Shown: one piece after another, positions 10,201 through 18,401 of the stretch | Numbering within the stretch: position 1 is the first letter of the stretch | Layout: every line of letters starts with the position of its first letter | Assembly: GCA_018661505.1 (NCBI GenBank) | Contig: JABJIE010000015.1 | Span: forward strand, 72,424 to 135,733 | Reading direction: 5' to 3' | From: Lentimicrobiaceae bacterium | GTDB taxonomy: Bacteria > Bacteroidota > Bacteroidia > Bacteroidales > F082 | DNA length: 63,310 bases | Position numbers and translations under genes: made by a program | Notes under the pieces: generated by a model | Told to the model about the DNA's origin: nothing | The model's input: the letters and a program-made list of their open reading frames with translations, nothing else | Database searches by the model: none

Positions 10201-12270
10201 ATGTTAAACCAGTTAATATTTCTGATTGTTTTATTGATTACCCTAGGGGTATTTGCATATTCTACATCCAAATATGTAAAGTATTTTAAGTTCACAAAGA
10301 AGAAATCACTTTCTGACTTTGGTAAGAGAATATGGGTTACAATAAAGGTTGCTTTCTTGCAAACTAAAATATTACGACGACCTGTTGTTGGTTCAATGCA
10401 TGCTCTAGTTTGGTGGGGATTTATTTTAATTCTTTTTGGTAGTCTGGAAATGGTATTTGATGGATTATTTGGTACTGAAAGGGTGTTCTCTTTTATGGGC
10501 CCCTTATATGATTTTGTTATGGCAGCCGGAGATATAGCCGCCTTTGCAATTACCATATTAATTCTTGCTTTTTTATTTCGTAGAGTATTTATGCATATAA
10601 AACGATTCTATGGTCCTGAAATGAAACCCGTATCAAAGATGGATGCTAATCTAGCATTAACAATTATTCTAATGTTAATGATTACACTTCTTGGTATGAA
10701 TGTATATTATATTTTATGGTGTGAGTCAACGGGTACAATAATCCATGGAAGTTATCCTGTGAGTAAATTAATTGCCGCATTATTTAATTCATCACCAGCT
10801 TATAACCTATGGACAGTATACCAGATTAACTGGTGGGCACATATATTATGGATATTCATTTTTGCTAACATACTACCTTATTCCAAACATTTTCATGTAT
10901 TTATGTCAGTTCCCAATGTGTTTTTTAGTGATATGAAACCAATGGGCTATGTGGAAAACATGGAATCCATAACCAAAGAAGTTAAATTGATGATGGATCC
11001 TGATGCTGCTTTTGAAGATGATCCTGAAGCAGACGAATCAGAGCCAGAAAGATTTGGCGTTAAGGATGTTGAAGATCTAAATTGGATAAATTATTTTAAT
11101 TCACTTGCGTGCACAGAATGTGGAAGGTGTACTTCTTCATGCCCTGCCAATATCACTGGCAAATTGTTGTCACCCAGAAAAATTATGATGGGTACTCGAG
11201 CTAGAATGAAAGAAAAGGGTCCTGGCTTAGTAGCGGAGGGTAATTCATTTGATGATGGAAAATCCTTGGTTACAACATTCATAACCGAAGAAGAATTATG
11301 GGCATGTACACAATGTAATGCATGTGTACAAGAATGTCCGGTTAACATAAATCCAGCATCATTGATTCTTGATATGCGAAGGTATCAAGTAATGGAGGAG
11401 TCAAAAGCTCCTACTGGACTGAATACCGTATTCCAAAATATTGAAAATAATGGGGCTCCGTGGCAGTTTAGTCAAGATGACAGGATGTTGTGGGCAGAAG
11501 ATTTGAATGTACCTCTAATGTCAGATGGAAAGAACCCTGACTACTTATTTTGGATTGGTTCTGCTGGTGCTTTCGATGACAGATATAAGAAAGTTACCCG
11601 AGAATTTATTAAAATATTAAATCATGTAGGAATAGATTATGCCGTATTGGGTACAGAAGAAAGTGATAGTGGTGATGTTGCAAGACGTTCTGGAAATGAG
11701 ATGCTATTTCAGATGCAGGCAATGATGAATGTTGAAATATTAAATGGTTATGATGTTAAGAATATAATAACATGCGATCCTCATGATTTTAACACCATTA
11801 AAAATGAGTATCCTGATTTTGGAGGCAATTACAATGTATACCACCATTCACAGTTCTTGCAAGAATTGATTGATAATGGCAAAATTAACCTTGATGGAAA
11901 AGAGTTTGCTGATAAAAAGATCACGTTTCATGATCCATGCTATCTTGGAAGAGGAAACGGTGAATATGATGCTCCCCGTTCTGTTTTAGATGCAATGCCA
12001 GTTAAAAATGTAGAAATGAAAAGAAATAAAAGCTTTTCTTTATGCTGCGGAGCCGGTGGTGGCCAAATGTTCAAAGAAGCCGAAAAAGGGGATAAGGAAG
12101 TATTTATGGAACGTACAGAGGAAGCTATATCCACCGGATGTGATATCATCGCAACAGCATGCCCATTTTGTATGGTTATGATGACAGATGGATTAAAGTA
12201 TAAGAATAAAGATGAGGAAATTAAAAATTATGATATTGCTGAGCTTGTGAGCGCAAGCCTAAATATATAG
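10201..12270 (+). CDS. Membrane Fe-S oxidoreductase, probable ETF:menaquinone oxidoreductase
   Basis: 689 residues. The N-terminal ~270 residues carry about five membrane segments and look like the haem-b/NarI-type domain. Two 4Fe-4S clusters follow: CTECGRCTSSCPA near 304-316 and CTQCNACVQECPV near 368-380. The C-terminus has HdrD/GlpC-type cysteine-rich (CCG) motifs: HDPCYLGRGNGEYD, SLCCGAGGGQMF and ATACPFC. The same architecture has been proposed or shown to oxidise ETF and reduce menaquinone in fatty-acid degraders (called EMO). As the last gene of the beta-oxidation operon it is the natural electron exit for FadE, with EtfAB encoded at 29676-31401. Function is inferred from architecture and context. 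Confidence 0.8.
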   Translation: MLNQLIFLIVLLITLGVFAYSTSKYVKYFKFTKKKSLSDFGKRIWVTIKVAFLQTKILRRPVVGSMHALVWWGFILILFGSLEMVFDGLFGTERVFSFMGPLYDFVMAAGDIAAFAITILILAFLFRRVFMHIKRFYGPEMKPVSKMDANLALTIILMLMITLLGMNVYYILWCESTGTIIHGSYPVSKLIAALFNSSPAYNLWTVYQINWWAHILWIFIFANILPYSKHFHVFMSVPNVFFSDMKPMGYVENMESITKEVKLMMDPDAAFEDDPEADESEPERFGVKDVEDLNWINYFNSLACTECGRCTSSCPANITGKLLSPRKIMMGTRARMKEKGPGLVAEGNSFDDGKSLVTTFITEEELWACTQCNACVQECPVNINPASLILDMRRYQVMEESKAPTGLNTVFQNIENNGAPWQFSQDDRMLWAEDLNVPLMSDGKNPDYLFWIGSAGAFDDRYKKVTREFIKILNHVGIDYAVLGTEESDSGDVARRSGNEMLFQMQAMMNVEILNGYDVKNIITCDPHDFNTIKNEYPDFGGNYNVYHHSQFLQELIDNGKINLDGKEFADKKITFHDPCYLGRGNGEYDAPRSVLDAMPVKNVEMKRNKSFSLCCGAGGGQMFKEAEKGDKEVFMERTEEAISTGCDIIATACPFCMVMMTDGLKYKNKDEEIKNYDIAELVSASLNI

Positions 12271-12276
12271 TTCGAT

Positions 12277-12648
12277 TTATTTTATGTCAAATCCAATTCT
12301 AGCCTTTGTAAACGTAATATCGTCCATAGAAATATCAAATACAAAGTAAAGTTCATTTGGCTTCTTTCTTGAGATAGAAATTTTCAATTCCAGATTATTG
12401 TTCGGTACTATAGGCTTAAGGTACTTAACTTGTTTTATGTCATTCATAAAAAGCTCCTGATTCAATTGATATTCAAGGATTTCTTTCACTATTTGTAATT
12501 GCATAACCCCAGGAACCACTGGCTGTTCTTTAAAATGACCATCATAAACAGGATGATTGGAGTTTAGTTCAACCACAGCATGGATTTCATTTCCATTCTC
12601 AGAGATATTCACTATTTTATAGAAATCCTCAATTAAAAACCCTGTCAT
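12277..12648 (-). CDS. FabZ/ApeI-like 3-hydroxyacyl-ACP dehydratase subunit lacking the catalytic Glu
   Basis: 123-residue hotdog protein. The FabZ core motif is clear in HPVYDGHF and PVVPGVMQLQI: the catalytic His of GHF is kept (His38), but the residue 14 positions later, Glu68 in E. coli FabZ, is Gln52. Alone it should be inactive or weak. The second hotdog protein of the cluster (21899-22315) has the opposite defect, so the two probably form one heterodimeric dehydratase, as known for ApeI/ApeP in aryl-polyene synthesis. Last gene of the ketosynthase operon, 80 bp after the fused ketosynthase; it ends 6 bp from the stop of the convergent fad operon. Confidence 0.82.
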   Translation of the reverse strand: MTGFLIEDFYKIVNISENGNEIHAVVELNSNHPVYDGHFKEQPVVPGVMQLQIVKEILEYQLNQELFMNDIKQVKYLKPIVPNNNLELKISISRKKPNELYFVFDISMDDITFTKARIGFDIK

Positions 12649-12728
12649 ATCAGCTTTTATTTAATTTGTTTACCAAACTAATGAAAATATATGGAAGAAG
12701 ATGCCATGTAATTTCATAACCTAACATA

Positions 12729-15023
12729 TCATTTGCAACTTCCTAAAAGAATTAGGCTGTGATTCGAATTTCTGAATTGATTGTAAATTAATATTGTATT
12801 AAAATTTTTGCTGGCATCTATGGGGTTAGGAAAAATATCAGGAATTTTATTATTCTTTATTATTTGCGCGCCCAGCCATGTTGCGATTGCAGATGAGGTG
12901 TCAAATTCTCCACATAAATATTTATAATTAATCGAATCGGATTCTGTAAATAGTTCATCATCTATACTATCATATATCCCATCATATTTTGAATCACCAT
13001 TTCTTCCCAAAAGCACAAGATCAATGTCAGTAGCGGCAAAATTATTCCTTTTCAAAAACCCACGAATAAATGCACCAATATTATTATGGCTATTTGGATT
13101 TAACATAAAATCCGTATCTATAATACTTGCGTAAGTAGTATCTGTTTTCTTTGCTGACAGTGAAAAAAATGCACTACCCTCTCCAGCAATAGCCCCAGGT
13201 TCATCTCTATTTAAGATGTTATCTACATCAATCGGAATTCTTTTATAGTGACCTATTTTGGTTTTTATACTCCAACTTTCCAATGTTATTTCATCAAAGC
13301 CACCCACAAGAACATTCTCTGCTTTATTTTCATTTATCATTATCATACTATCTAAAAGAGCGCTCTCAAAACTAAATGTACGATGTACGTATGTGAGATT
13401 ATAAGAATGGTTATTAAGGCTAAGAGCTATGGCGCCGCCTATGGTATTGTGTGTAGACTGAATAAATGCCGTTGGCGTAAGGAGTTCTTCATCATTTACT
13501 ATCATTGCATTAAGGAATTTTTCCGTATCCTCCATACATCCCATACCAGTGCCTGTAATAATTGCATCTGGTTTTGTTATATCGGCTTCCTTTAGGGCAA
13601 TACCCGAAGAAATGATACCCATTCTGACAATCTTACTCATTCTTCTGAGCAGCTTAGGGTTGATATATTCTCGATAATTTGGTTTCAGTATTTGTAAAAA
13701 ATTACTACCGCTATTGGGAGGGGTATAGTTGATTAATTTACCACCAATGGTATCTTGTGGCGATACACAACCCATTCCATTTATGTAGACTGCTTTTTTT
13801 AGCTTGGAAGTTTTATTGTCAGCCAAAGAGTAATTTTTTGTGCTGGAAAATACAATTGAAGAATCGTTACCTCCAAATCCAAAAGAGTTAGTTAATACAT
13901 TGGATAAAACAATATTATCTATTAATTTTCTCTCGGGTTCAATATCGATTTCTTTTATGGGATTGCTAAAATTTATGTTTGGTGGAATAAAATTATGTTT
14001 TAAAGCAAGTATTGATATTACGGATTCTATAACACCTGCTGCACCAAGTGTGTGACCAGTATAACCTTTGGTTGAGCTAAAACGGGGTAGCTTATTTCCA
14101 AATAGGCGCTTTATTGCAATCCCTTCGGTAAGATCATTATTATATGTACCAGTACCATGTACGTTTATGTAATCAATATCATCAGGACTTAGGTTTGCCT
14201 CATTTAACGCATGTTTCATTGAAAGGAATGGTCCTGTGCCTTCATTTGATGACGCTGTTTGATGATGCGCATCATTGGCATTTGCATACCCAGAAACCAC
14301 AGCATATATTTTCTTTTCGGCACTCAAAGCTGAATTGAAATCCTCAAGAACTAAAAATGCAGAACCTTCCCCTAAATTTAACCCAGTTCTGCTATCATCA
14401 AATGGTCGGCAATGCTCTTTATCTAAAATCATTAAAGTATTGAACCCATTTAAAGTAAACTTGGAAAGAGAATCGGTACCACCAACAACAGCTTGTTTTA
14501 CTAGTCCGTTTTTTATTAACCTAGAGCCCATAAGAATGCTGTTCAATGAAGATGAACACGCTGTGCTAATTGTAGTGGTAAGCCCAGATATATTGCAATT
14601 ATCTGCTATCATCTCGGTGCTGTTACCAGCATGATGAAGATCGATATAGTCCTTATGATTTCCCTCGACCATATCCTTGTAATGTATTTCGCTTCTGTCC
14701 ATTCCGCCTACAGTTGTAGCCGAAATTAATGCTGTTTCTATTTTCGTATCGATATTTGCATCCTTAATTGCTTGTTTTGCCGCAATTATACCAAGTAATG
14801 CAGTACGAGTCCAAGGTTTAGATTTATCTACTTTGGCGATATCAATCAATTCATCATGAGTAAGCTTAATCTCACCCACAACAAAGTTGTTCTTATGTCT
14901 TGTGTCTAGAATTTCAATGTTGCTAATACCATTGGATTCTGAAATGAGCGAATCGTAGGTTTCCCCTAGGTTTTTGCCTATGGGGCTAATAATGCCAATG
15001 CCTGTTACAGCAACCTTATTCAT
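12729..15023 (-). CDS. Fused beta-ketoacyl-ACP synthase and pseudo-ketosynthase (KS-CLF-like)
   Basis: 764 residues in two ketosynthase-like halves. Residues 1-395 form a complete KS with the triad Cys156 (STACSSS), His289 (NVHGTGTY) and His324 (GYTGHTLGAAG). Residues 411-764 are a second, diverged KS fold starting AVYINGMGCVSP. At the nucleophile position it has Thr549 or nearby (VHRTFSF), and neither His can be found. This resembles a ketosynthase covalently joined to a chain-length-factor-like partner. It would extend the growing chain on the ACP encoded 2 bp upstream. The assignment to aryl-polyene/flexirubin-type chemistry rests on the neighbours. Confidence 0.85.
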   Translation of the reverse strand: MNKVAVTGIGIISPIGKNLGETYDSLISESNGISNIEILDTRHKNNFVVGEIKLTHDELIDIAKVDKSKPWTRTALLGIIAAKQAIKDANIDTKIETALISATTVGGMDRSEIHYKDMVEGNHKDYIDLHHAGNSTEMIADNCNISGLTTTISTACSSSLNSILMGSRLIKNGLVKQAVVGGTDSLSKFTLNGFNTLMILDKEHCRPFDDSRTGLNLGEGSAFLVLEDFNSALSAEKKIYAVVSGYANANDAHHQTASSNEGTGPFLSMKHALNEANLSPDDIDYINVHGTGTYNNDLTEGIAIKRLFGNKLPRFSSTKGYTGHTLGAAGVIESVISILALKHNFIPPNINFSNPIKEIDIEPERKLIDNIVLSNVLTNSFGFGGNDSSIVFSSTKNYSLADNKTSKLKKAVYINGMGCVSPQDTIGGKLINYTPPNSGSNFLQILKPNYREYINPKLLRRMSKIVRMGIISSGIALKEADITKPDAIITGTGMGCMEDTEKFLNAMIVNDEELLTPTAFIQSTHNTIGGAIALSLNNHSYNLTYVHRTFSFESALLDSMIMINENKAENVLVGGFDEITLESWSIKTKIGHYKRIPIDVDNILNRDEPGAIAGEGSAFFSLSAKKTDTTYASIIDTDFMLNPNSHNNIGAFIRGFLKRNNFAATDIDLVLLGRNGDSKYDGIYDSIDDELFTESDSINYKYLCGEFDTSSAIATWLGAQIIKNNKIPDIFPNPIDASKNFNTILIYNQFRNSNHSLILLGSCK

Positions 15024-15025
15024 CG

Positions 15026-15277
15026 TTATTGATTCTCCTGAATAAATTCTGCCATAGTTTTTAGAGAGTAAAAAATCTTCTGCCCATCTTTTGGATTTTG
15101 TATTTTGACACCATATTCCTTCTCAAGTAATACAATTAGTTCTAGAGCATCTATAGAATCCAAGCCCAGACCGGTTCCAAACAATGGCTCATCAGCATCA
15201 ATATCTTCAGGCTCAATGTCTTCAAGGTTTAACTGCTCAATAATCTGCAGTTTCAATTTGTCTATCAATTCTTCCAT
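15026..15277 (-). CDS. Acyl carrier protein
   Basis: 83 residues, acidic, with the phosphopantetheine site Ser41 in GLGLDSIDALELIVLLE. The common DSL is DSI here, as in many dedicated polyketide or aryl-polyene ACPs. It carries the growing acyl chain for the ketosynthases encoded on both sides (7 bp and 2 bp spacing). It is the only ACP in the window. A PPTase to activate it is not in the window. Confidence 0.93.
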   Translation of the reverse strand: MEELIDKLKLQIIEQLNLEDIEPEDIDADEPLFGTGLGLDSIDALELIVLLEKEYGVKIQNPKDGQKIFYSLKTMAEFIQENQ

Positions 15278-15284
15278 TTGATAA

Positions 15285-15914
15285 TTAAGTGATTAGGTTA
15301 AATAACTTATTTACTTCACTAGCAGAATGGTTAATGTTTCCATTTTTTGAAGCTAAATAAATAAATGCCTCATATTTTTCCTGATGAAAATTTACCCATC
15401 CACCGATACCTACTTCTGCTTTTCCAGTCAAAAATAAACTATTGATATGATCAACAACTATTTCGGCATTAAATTTTTCAACAATAAAAAAACTATTTTC
15501 TCCTTTTATGCCATTACGGATTGATATCTCACCTATCATTATGTTTGGAAGTGTATATACAAAAATAGATGGGCTTGGAAAGAAATTTTCATAATCATTT
15601 ATTGTATTCTGATGATTATAATCAGTATCAATTGTTGAGTCTGAATTGGATAATACAATGGAAACATCTTCAGAATTATATACTGATAGGTTGATATCTT
15701 TAAGTAAAATCTCGACTGCTAAAAATCCAAGCTTACTTATTTCATCCATCTTGAAGAACTTGGAATAAGCTATTTCGATGGATTTGTAAATATGTTTTAG
15801 AAATGATTTATTGTCTAACCCATTGATGTTTTCAATAAAAGGTTTTCCATTAACCAATACCCTATCAGAACTGATATGGCAATATTTTGATATTTTCAAT
15901 GAGTTATTTATCAT
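15285..15914 (-). CDS. Ketosynthase-like accessory protein (mini-KS, non-catalytic)
   Basis: 209 residues. Segments such as FPSPSIFVYTLPNIMIGEIS resemble the dimer/acyl-tunnel part of the N-terminal ketosynthase half, but there is no nucleophilic Cys and no C-terminal His half. Similar small proteins, usually labelled 3-oxoacyl-ACP synthase, occur in flexirubin-type clusters as I recall. Its start overlaps the end of the upstream ketosynthase gene by 11 bp, so translation is coupled. It may be a structural partner or chain-length modulator; no activity can be assigned. Confidence 0.6.
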   Translation of the reverse strand: MINNSLKISKYCHISSDRVLVNGKPFIENINGLDNKSFLKHIYKSIEIAYSKFFKMDEISKLGFLAVEILLKDINLSVYNSEDVSIVLSNSDSTIDTDYNHQNTINDYENFFPSPSIFVYTLPNIMIGEISIRNGIKGENSFFIVEKFNAEIVVDHINSLFLTGKAEVGIGGWVNFHQEKYEAFIYLASKNGNINHSASEVNKLFNLIT

Positions 15915-17067
15915 TACCTACTTTTGAAATTATCAATGAGGCATTGCTGCCACCAAACCCTGAAGCCATTTTTAAACAAGTTGTTATTTCTGTTTCCTGG
16001 GTTTGAGTAATAACAGAAATGTCTTTACTAACGCCAAGGTTTTCAAATCCAGCAGATTTAATTAGAGTGTTCATTCTCATTTCTTCTAACAGAATTGAGG
16101 TTTCAACCAATCCTGCTGCACCAAGCGTATGTCCAAGGTACCCTTTTATGCTATTTACAGGAACTTTATTTAGGTTATGCCGATCAATGGCAACACTTTC
16201 CATTTCATCATTGTATGGTGTTGCAGTGCCGTGGCTGGAGATATGGTCAATATCTGAGGATGTTATTCCAGCTTCAATTAATGCTTTGTTAATTGCAATG
16301 AATGAACCTTCTCCAGTTCTTGATGGGCCTGATATGTGGTTTGCGTCATTTGCACTTCCACCACCTCTATATCTTATGCTATTTCCATTTGGATCACTAC
16401 TTAGTATTATAGTTGAAGCTGCTTCACCAAGTGAAAGCCCATTTCTTTCTTTGTCAAATGGTCTGCATGGGTCAGAACTTAGGGACATAAATGACATGAA
16501 ACCGCTCACAACAAATCTACTTACCAAATCAGCACCAGTAACAACTACGTTATCATATTTTTCAGATTGTATCATCATTGCAGCTTTGTTTATGGCTAAA
16601 ACACCGCTAATACAGGCATTTGAAATTACAATTGTCATATTTGGGTTGCCAAAGAACTTTTTTATTACTTCTCCAAGTTTCCATAGGCTAACTCTATTAG
16701 TAGCAAATGAATTTCTTTTATCTGGTTCAAGTAAATTAATGTTACCCTTGGTAGTAGATAAAATTATTCCCGTTTTATGAGAGGTTATGTCAATATTAGT
16801 TTTACTCAATGCTTCATCAACACTAACAATGAGCATTTTTTCTAGTCTAGTATGTTTGATATTTGAATATGGATACTTTTTTGAAATAAGATTATAATGC
16901 TCTTCTAATACGTTGTCATTTATCATTGATGCCTGGAATGGCTCATTGTATATATCATTGTTTTCAACCACTGATATCCCAGTATTTCCATTTAACAATG
17001 ATTTAAAATTTTGTTTTGTGGACATACCTAATGAAGAAACTATATTATCTGCTACAAAGAATACCAT
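15904..17067 (-). CDS. Beta-ketoacyl-ACP synthase (FabF-like, stand-alone)
   Basis: 387 residues, a complete KS: Cys152 in ISNACISGV, His279 in ISSHGTATPYND and His313 in IKGYLGHTLGAAG. It differs from the KS half of the fused protein, for example NACISG instead of TACSSS, so the cluster has two distinct active ketosynthases. In aryl-polyene systems one KS does the first condensation and another the elongation; which does which here is unknown. 6 bp from the upstream thioesterase gene and overlapping the downstream mini-KS gene. Confidence 0.9.
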   Translation of the reverse strand: MVFFVADNIVSSLGMSTKQNFKSLLNGNTGISVVENNDIYNEPFQASMINDNVLEEHYNLISKKYPYSNIKHTRLEKMLIVSVDEALSKTNIDITSHKTGIILSTTKGNINLLEPDKRNSFATNRVSLWKLGEVIKKFFGNPNMTIVISNACISGVLAINKAAMMIQSEKYDNVVVTGADLVSRFVVSGFMSFMSLSSDPCRPFDKERNGLSLGEAASTIILSSDPNGNSIRYRGGGSANDANHISGPSRTGEGSFIAINKALIEAGITSSDIDHISSHGTATPYNDEMESVAIDRHNLNKVPVNSIKGYLGHTLGAAGLVETSILLEEMRMNTLIKSAGFENLGVSKDISVITQTQETEITTCLKMASGFGGSNASLIISKVGNDK

Positions 17068-17073
17068 AAGTGT

Positions 17074-17499
17074 TTATTCAATGAGTCCAAATTTCCTCTT
17101 CCATTTAATGGCAAAATCAGGCGGATATAGTAACATCTCATGATCCATATCTATGAATACTTGTGTGCTTTGAGCGGTTGCAACAAGTACATTATCAGAT
17201 TTTCTATATACTTTGAAGTCAAATTTTATTTTTGCAGATAATGTATCTACAAACTCTGTTTCAACAATTAATGTATCGCCATATCGAACCTGTTTCTTGA
17301 AGTCTATATTCATATTTACAACAGGAGCCATTAAATTGTTTGCATATATATCTAGGTATGAAAAACCAAAGGTTTTTCCAAACGATTCTCGACCTTCTTC
17401 TATATATTTAACATAATTTCCATGCCATACAATTCCCATTGAATCGACTTCACCAAATCTTACCTTTACTTCAGCTCTATCTTTTAATATCTTACTCAT
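17074..17499 (-). CDS. 4-hydroxybenzoyl-CoA thioesterase-family hotdog thioesterase
   Basis: 141 residues. The 4HBT/YbgC signature is plain: VRFGEVDSMGIVWHGNYVKYIEEGRE, with the catalytic Asp at VDSMG. It hydrolyses acyl-CoA or acyl-ACP thioesters. As the first gene of the thioesterase-KS-miniKS-ACP-KS/CLF-dehydratase operon, it probably releases or edits chains made by this cluster. A good -7 box lies just upstream at 17517-17524. Confidence 0.88.
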   Translation of the reverse strand: MSKILKDRAEVKVRFGEVDSMGIVWHGNYVKYIEEGRESFGKTFGFSYLDIYANNLMAPVVNMNIDFKKQVRYGDTLIVETEFVDTLSAKIKFDFKVYRKSDNVLVATAQSTQVFIDMDHEMLLYPPDFAIKWKRKFGLIE

Positions 17500-17516
17500 A
17501 AATTATAATATTACCA

Positions 17517-17524
17517 CAAAAGTA
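17517..17524 (-). promoter_or_regulatory. -7 box of the thioesterase-ketosynthase operon
   Basis: Reads TACTTTTG on the minus strand (TAnnTTTG), with a predicted start about 11 nt before the thioesterase ATG. No convincing -33 box. It sits in the only sizeable gap (127 bp) inside the dar/ketosynthase cluster, so the cluster is probably two transcription units. Confidence 0.5.
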
Positions 17525-17626
17525 TGTAATTGACATTGATTTCTAACGAATTAAATATGTTATTTATAATCTAATCTTAATGGTTGGGGGTTTTTACAAA
17601 TGTCAGGTTTAAATACTTACGGGACT

Positions 17627-18391
17627 TTAGAATTTAATTTTCCTAAGTTCATTAAGCTGATCTTTATTGAGGCCAGTTGGTTCAACGCCTGAATCTTTGC
17701 ACAAGAGAAATATTTTTACAGCTTTTGCAGCTATTTCAATTAGGTCGTAACACTTTTGAATATCTTCGGCAATGGCAAAAACACCATGCTTTTCCCATAA
17801 AGCGATTGGATGTTCTTTTAAAGCAATTAATGTTGCCCTTGCTATGTCAACGGAGCCTGGTATTTCAAACGGTACCAAACCAATACCTTTTGGTATAAAT
17901 ACCACCGTTTCTGGATGCATTTTCCAAAGTAAATCATTAAGTATTTCTTCATTGCAATATGCCTTGAAGTGTGTTATTGCTATTAATTCTGTAACATGGG
18001 AATGAAGAACAGCTCTCTCTCCTGTTCCTCTTTTTGCAATCATATTATGAATGGCAAGGTGAGTATACAATTCCGAGGTAGGTATTACATCTATATTTGA
18101 AAGGATTGAATATGAATCCCCACTCGAATCAATCCTCAAAATAACTGTAGTATTTTTTGCAGATCTGCTCACCTCTCTCATTCTTTTTCCCTTTTCCGTT
18201 ACCAAAATTGTTGCATTGGCAAGGTGGGGAAATGCTTCTGGTAGCATGTTTGCTCGTTGGATAACTCCTTCAGATTTAAAGTCATCTAATCTGATGGATA
18301 AATTACCAGCATTAGACTCAGCCCATCCTTTAAAATTTAACTGATATGCTACTTCTTGAATGTTTTCAAACAGGTGAGTAAGATTGGTCAT
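17627..18391 (-). CDS. Class II aldolase, rhamnulose-1-phosphate aldolase-like
   Basis: 254 residues. The N-terminal pattern FKGWAESNAGNLSIRLDDF is very close to the RhaD signature, where GW-E-N-GN binds phosphate. Zinc ligands are visible as the HSH of RAVLHSHVTE and the later His of ALWEKHGVF. RhaD splits L-rhamnulose-1-phosphate into DHAP and lactaldehyde. No other rhamnose genes are nearby: the gene starts 10 bp after the ABC permease stop, so it is the last gene of the dar/exporter operon. Either a misplaced sugar gene or an aldolase recruited to the pathway. The fold is sure; the substrate is not. Confidence 0.75.
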   Translation of the reverse strand: MTNLTHLFENIQEVAYQLNFKGWAESNAGNLSIRLDDFKSEGVIQRANMLPEAFPHLANATILVTEKGKRMREVSRSAKNTTVILRIDSSGDSYSILSNIDVIPTSELYTHLAIHNMIAKRGTGERAVLHSHVTELIAITHFKAYCNEEILNDLLWKMHPETVVFIPKGIGLVPFEIPGSVDIARATLIALKEHPIALWEKHGVFAIAEDIQKCYDLIEIAAKAVKIFLLCKDSGVEPTGLNKDQLNELRKIKF

Positions 18392-18401
18392 TATAAATTG
18401 A

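Noticed and set aside
14275-14634. 119-codon frame on the plus strand
   Set aside because: Antisense to the conserved KS half of the fused ketosynthase; no motif.
16019-16780. 253-codon open frame on the plus strand
   Set aside because: Fully antisense to the 15904-17067 ketosynthase, whose catalytic motifs are intact; the frame has no recognisable domain.
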